From: Agrocybe praecox
Taxonomy: Eukaryota; Basidiomycota; Agaricomycetes; Agaricales; Agrocybaceae
Reading direction: 5' to 3'
Assembly: GCA_964017145.1 (NCBI GenBank)
Contig: CAXHKQ010000211.1
Coordinates: forward strand, 59,870-123,869
Length of the DNA stretch: 64,000 nt
Under the pieces are notes generated by a model. It was not told where the DNA came from. It searched no databases and saw nothing but the letters and a program-made list of their open reading frames with translations. How positions within the stretch are numbered: the stretch's first letter is position 1; every line of letters begins with the position of its first letter. The translations under genes were made by a program, and so were the position numbers. Of this stretch, positions 62,603 to 64,000 are shown piece after piece.

Positions 62603-63837
62603 ATATATTTCAAAATAAACAGGGTGGGTGGGCGGCAGGTGAGTAAAGTATTGAACTTAAAATTAGAGGTCATTAAATAGCAATACAAATCTGTTTTCAA
62701 TAGTTGAAAGTTCTAATCTTAGCTAATTTGTGGTGTTGGACATAAATTTCTTTTTTAAGAAGTTATTACCATCTTGGACATGATAGCTTACTTTTGAAGT
62801 TGCACACAATATAGTTCACTTTTTTATTAGATTTGACAATAGATTCTATGTATGTACAGTGAATATCGTAACAAATATTGACAAATACTAGAATTGGGGA
62901 AATAAACTAAAAATAAGTTAACATACTAGAAATTACCATTTTGAGAAGTTATTACTATTTTGATAATAATAGATTAATTTAGAAATTGTGCACAATGCAA
63001 GTCCTGTTTTTGATAGTTAAACTGGTTATATGGTGTTCCCTGCACTAATGGAGAAGAGACAATGGGAATGGGAGAGTTGGTGAGAAGGCTGTTGAAGCCC
63101 ATGGGCAATGTTACTTGTGGTGAATGTGAGCTTTCACATATGCAAACTGGTTATCAGGAGTTCCCTACACTGTTGGTTTGGCACTTCTTTTTCAAACTTT
63201 ACTGTGTTGTTGGCAAAGTTCCTTATGTTGACAGCACCCACCTAGAACCAAAAACAGTTATGGCCAGAAGGGAGGGGACCAACAAAGAAGGAGAATTGTA
63301 GTGGCAAAACCAAGAATGTACAAAGAAACTTATAAAAAGCATGTTGGCTAAACAGTCAGTGGCAAATCACCATGGCAAAATAATTGTTGGTGTGTATCTT
63401 AATGTGATATGTGAGATCCTTTTTTAATTTCACTGATCCTATGACTGGATAGAAAATCACCTCCCAAATTTCCCCATCTTGAGGCACCTTCAAGTACATT
63501 TGCATACAATCCTGCACTGCAATATATTCTATATGCAACAACCATTCAAGGATAGAGGAACAACAACTATGGAAAGCATCATGGATAATGATACTACTGA
63601 CCCAAGTATGAGTTGCCAGGTCAGAGGAACAAAGAAATGGAGGCTTTCAAACTTAAAGTCACAAGATAATAAAAGCATGTTTAGCAACAACTCGGATGAG
63701 ATGTATAGACCTCCATCAACGAAACACCAATGAAAACACAGAAATTAGTAGACAGAAACTAGATGACAAGATTGAGGTGGTTGTCTGACTGTCAGTATGC
63801 CCCTACAAAGAGTCTGTATTAGCACTTAGACTTCCAA
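62603..63837. other. AT-rich region after the Helitron-like gene; no gene seen
   Basis: Starts with a G-rich ggtgggtgggcggcagg (62622-62638) soon after the stop. Two related stretches (about 62755-62810 and 62935-62995) share aattaccatttt..gaagttattac and ttgcacacaatat/gcacaatgcaag words. Weak short ORFs only. A Helitron 3' end (short hairpin then CTRR) should lie here or beyond, but I could not identify one with confidence. Confidence 0.45.
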
Positions 63838-64000
63838 CATGCCTAGTTCATATGATTTTGTAGAGAGAGGCCACTACAATGCTGTCTTGTATTGTCCTCT
63901 GACTTGAAAGATCATTTACCAGAGTGTGTGTAGTGTGCATGCCTAATTCATATGATTTCATAGAGAGAGCCCACTACAATGCTGTCTTGCATTGTCCTTT
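63838..64000 (+). repeat. about 62-bp direct repeat, period 100 bp
   Basis: catgcctagttcatatgatt (63838) and catgcctaattcatatgatt (63938) begin two copies that both run through tagagagag.ccactacaat and gctgtcttg.attgtcc. The second copy runs off the window edge, so more units may follow. Confidence 0.75.

Noticed and set aside
62622..62640. G-rich GGTGGGTGGGCGG after the Helitron-like gene as a G-quadruplex or Helitron terminus
   Set aside because: The runs are too short for a confident quadruplex, and no hairpin plus CTRR follows at the expected distance.

Overview
The window reads as a retrotransposon-dense piece of a basidiomycete genome, most likely a mushroom-forming fungus (Agaricomycetes). 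The reasons are spliced genes with very short introns (about 45-61 nt), a chromodomain Ty3/gypsy element, Ty1/copia and non-LTR elements of fungal type, a very large Helitron-like Rep/helicase protein, and several gene families I recognise only as uncharacterised mushroom families. No rRNA, tRNA or CRISPR was seen.

Region 1 (1-34.6 kb) is a nest of elements. Copia element A (1-4593) sits inside copia B (minus strand, to 6027) and is itself split by a 5'-truncated non-LTR copy (L1, 980-2063) with a 15-bp target duplication. L2 (6518-7640) sits in a minisatellite. Copia C (9014-9952) and part of copia D (15501-19117) form an inverted pair with the same defects, and L3 (9953-14930) and L5 (14931-15500) lie between them. 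A further non-LTR copy, L6 (21233-30819), is interrupted by a solo copia LTR (21394-21811) and by a complete 7,026-bp gypsy chromovirus (23519-30544). The gypsy element has 382-bp LTRs differing at one base, a perfect 5-bp target duplication, gag, pol, a predicted -1 frameshift site, a Tf1-like self-priming arrangement and two extra ORFs between pol and the 3' LTR. Its integrase carries Lys where the catalytic Glu should be. The rest is dispersed fold-back and hairpin repeats plus simple repeats.

Region 2 (34.7-46.6 kb) is a gene block. Five 79-85-bp tandem repeats precede two tandem paralogues with a nucleotidyltransferase-like signature. Three spliced genes of unknown function follow: 316 aa (minus), 631 aa with an AT-hook (plus) and 1,499 aa with a polyglutamate tract (minus). 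For four of the five genes an intron set can be read that closes the frame exactly; the 3' end of the first paralogue is uncertain.

Region 3 (46.6-51.4 kb) has no convincing gene. It is a patchwork of degenerate repeats carrying a recurrent near-palindrome (CTGGTAAACCAG) and a perfect inverted repeat (TGACGTAGGA ... TCCTACGTCA).

Region 4 (51.4-62.6 kb) holds a spliced 926-aa gene of unknown function and the Helitron-like protein: HUH nuclease with two tyrosines, PIF1-type helicase and a C-terminal papain-like cysteine peptidase, with a probable N-terminal part stranded upstream in another frame. The last 1.4 kb is AT-rich and non-coding. Whether regions 2-4 are cargo of one large Helitron-type element is an open inference; I did not find its ends.
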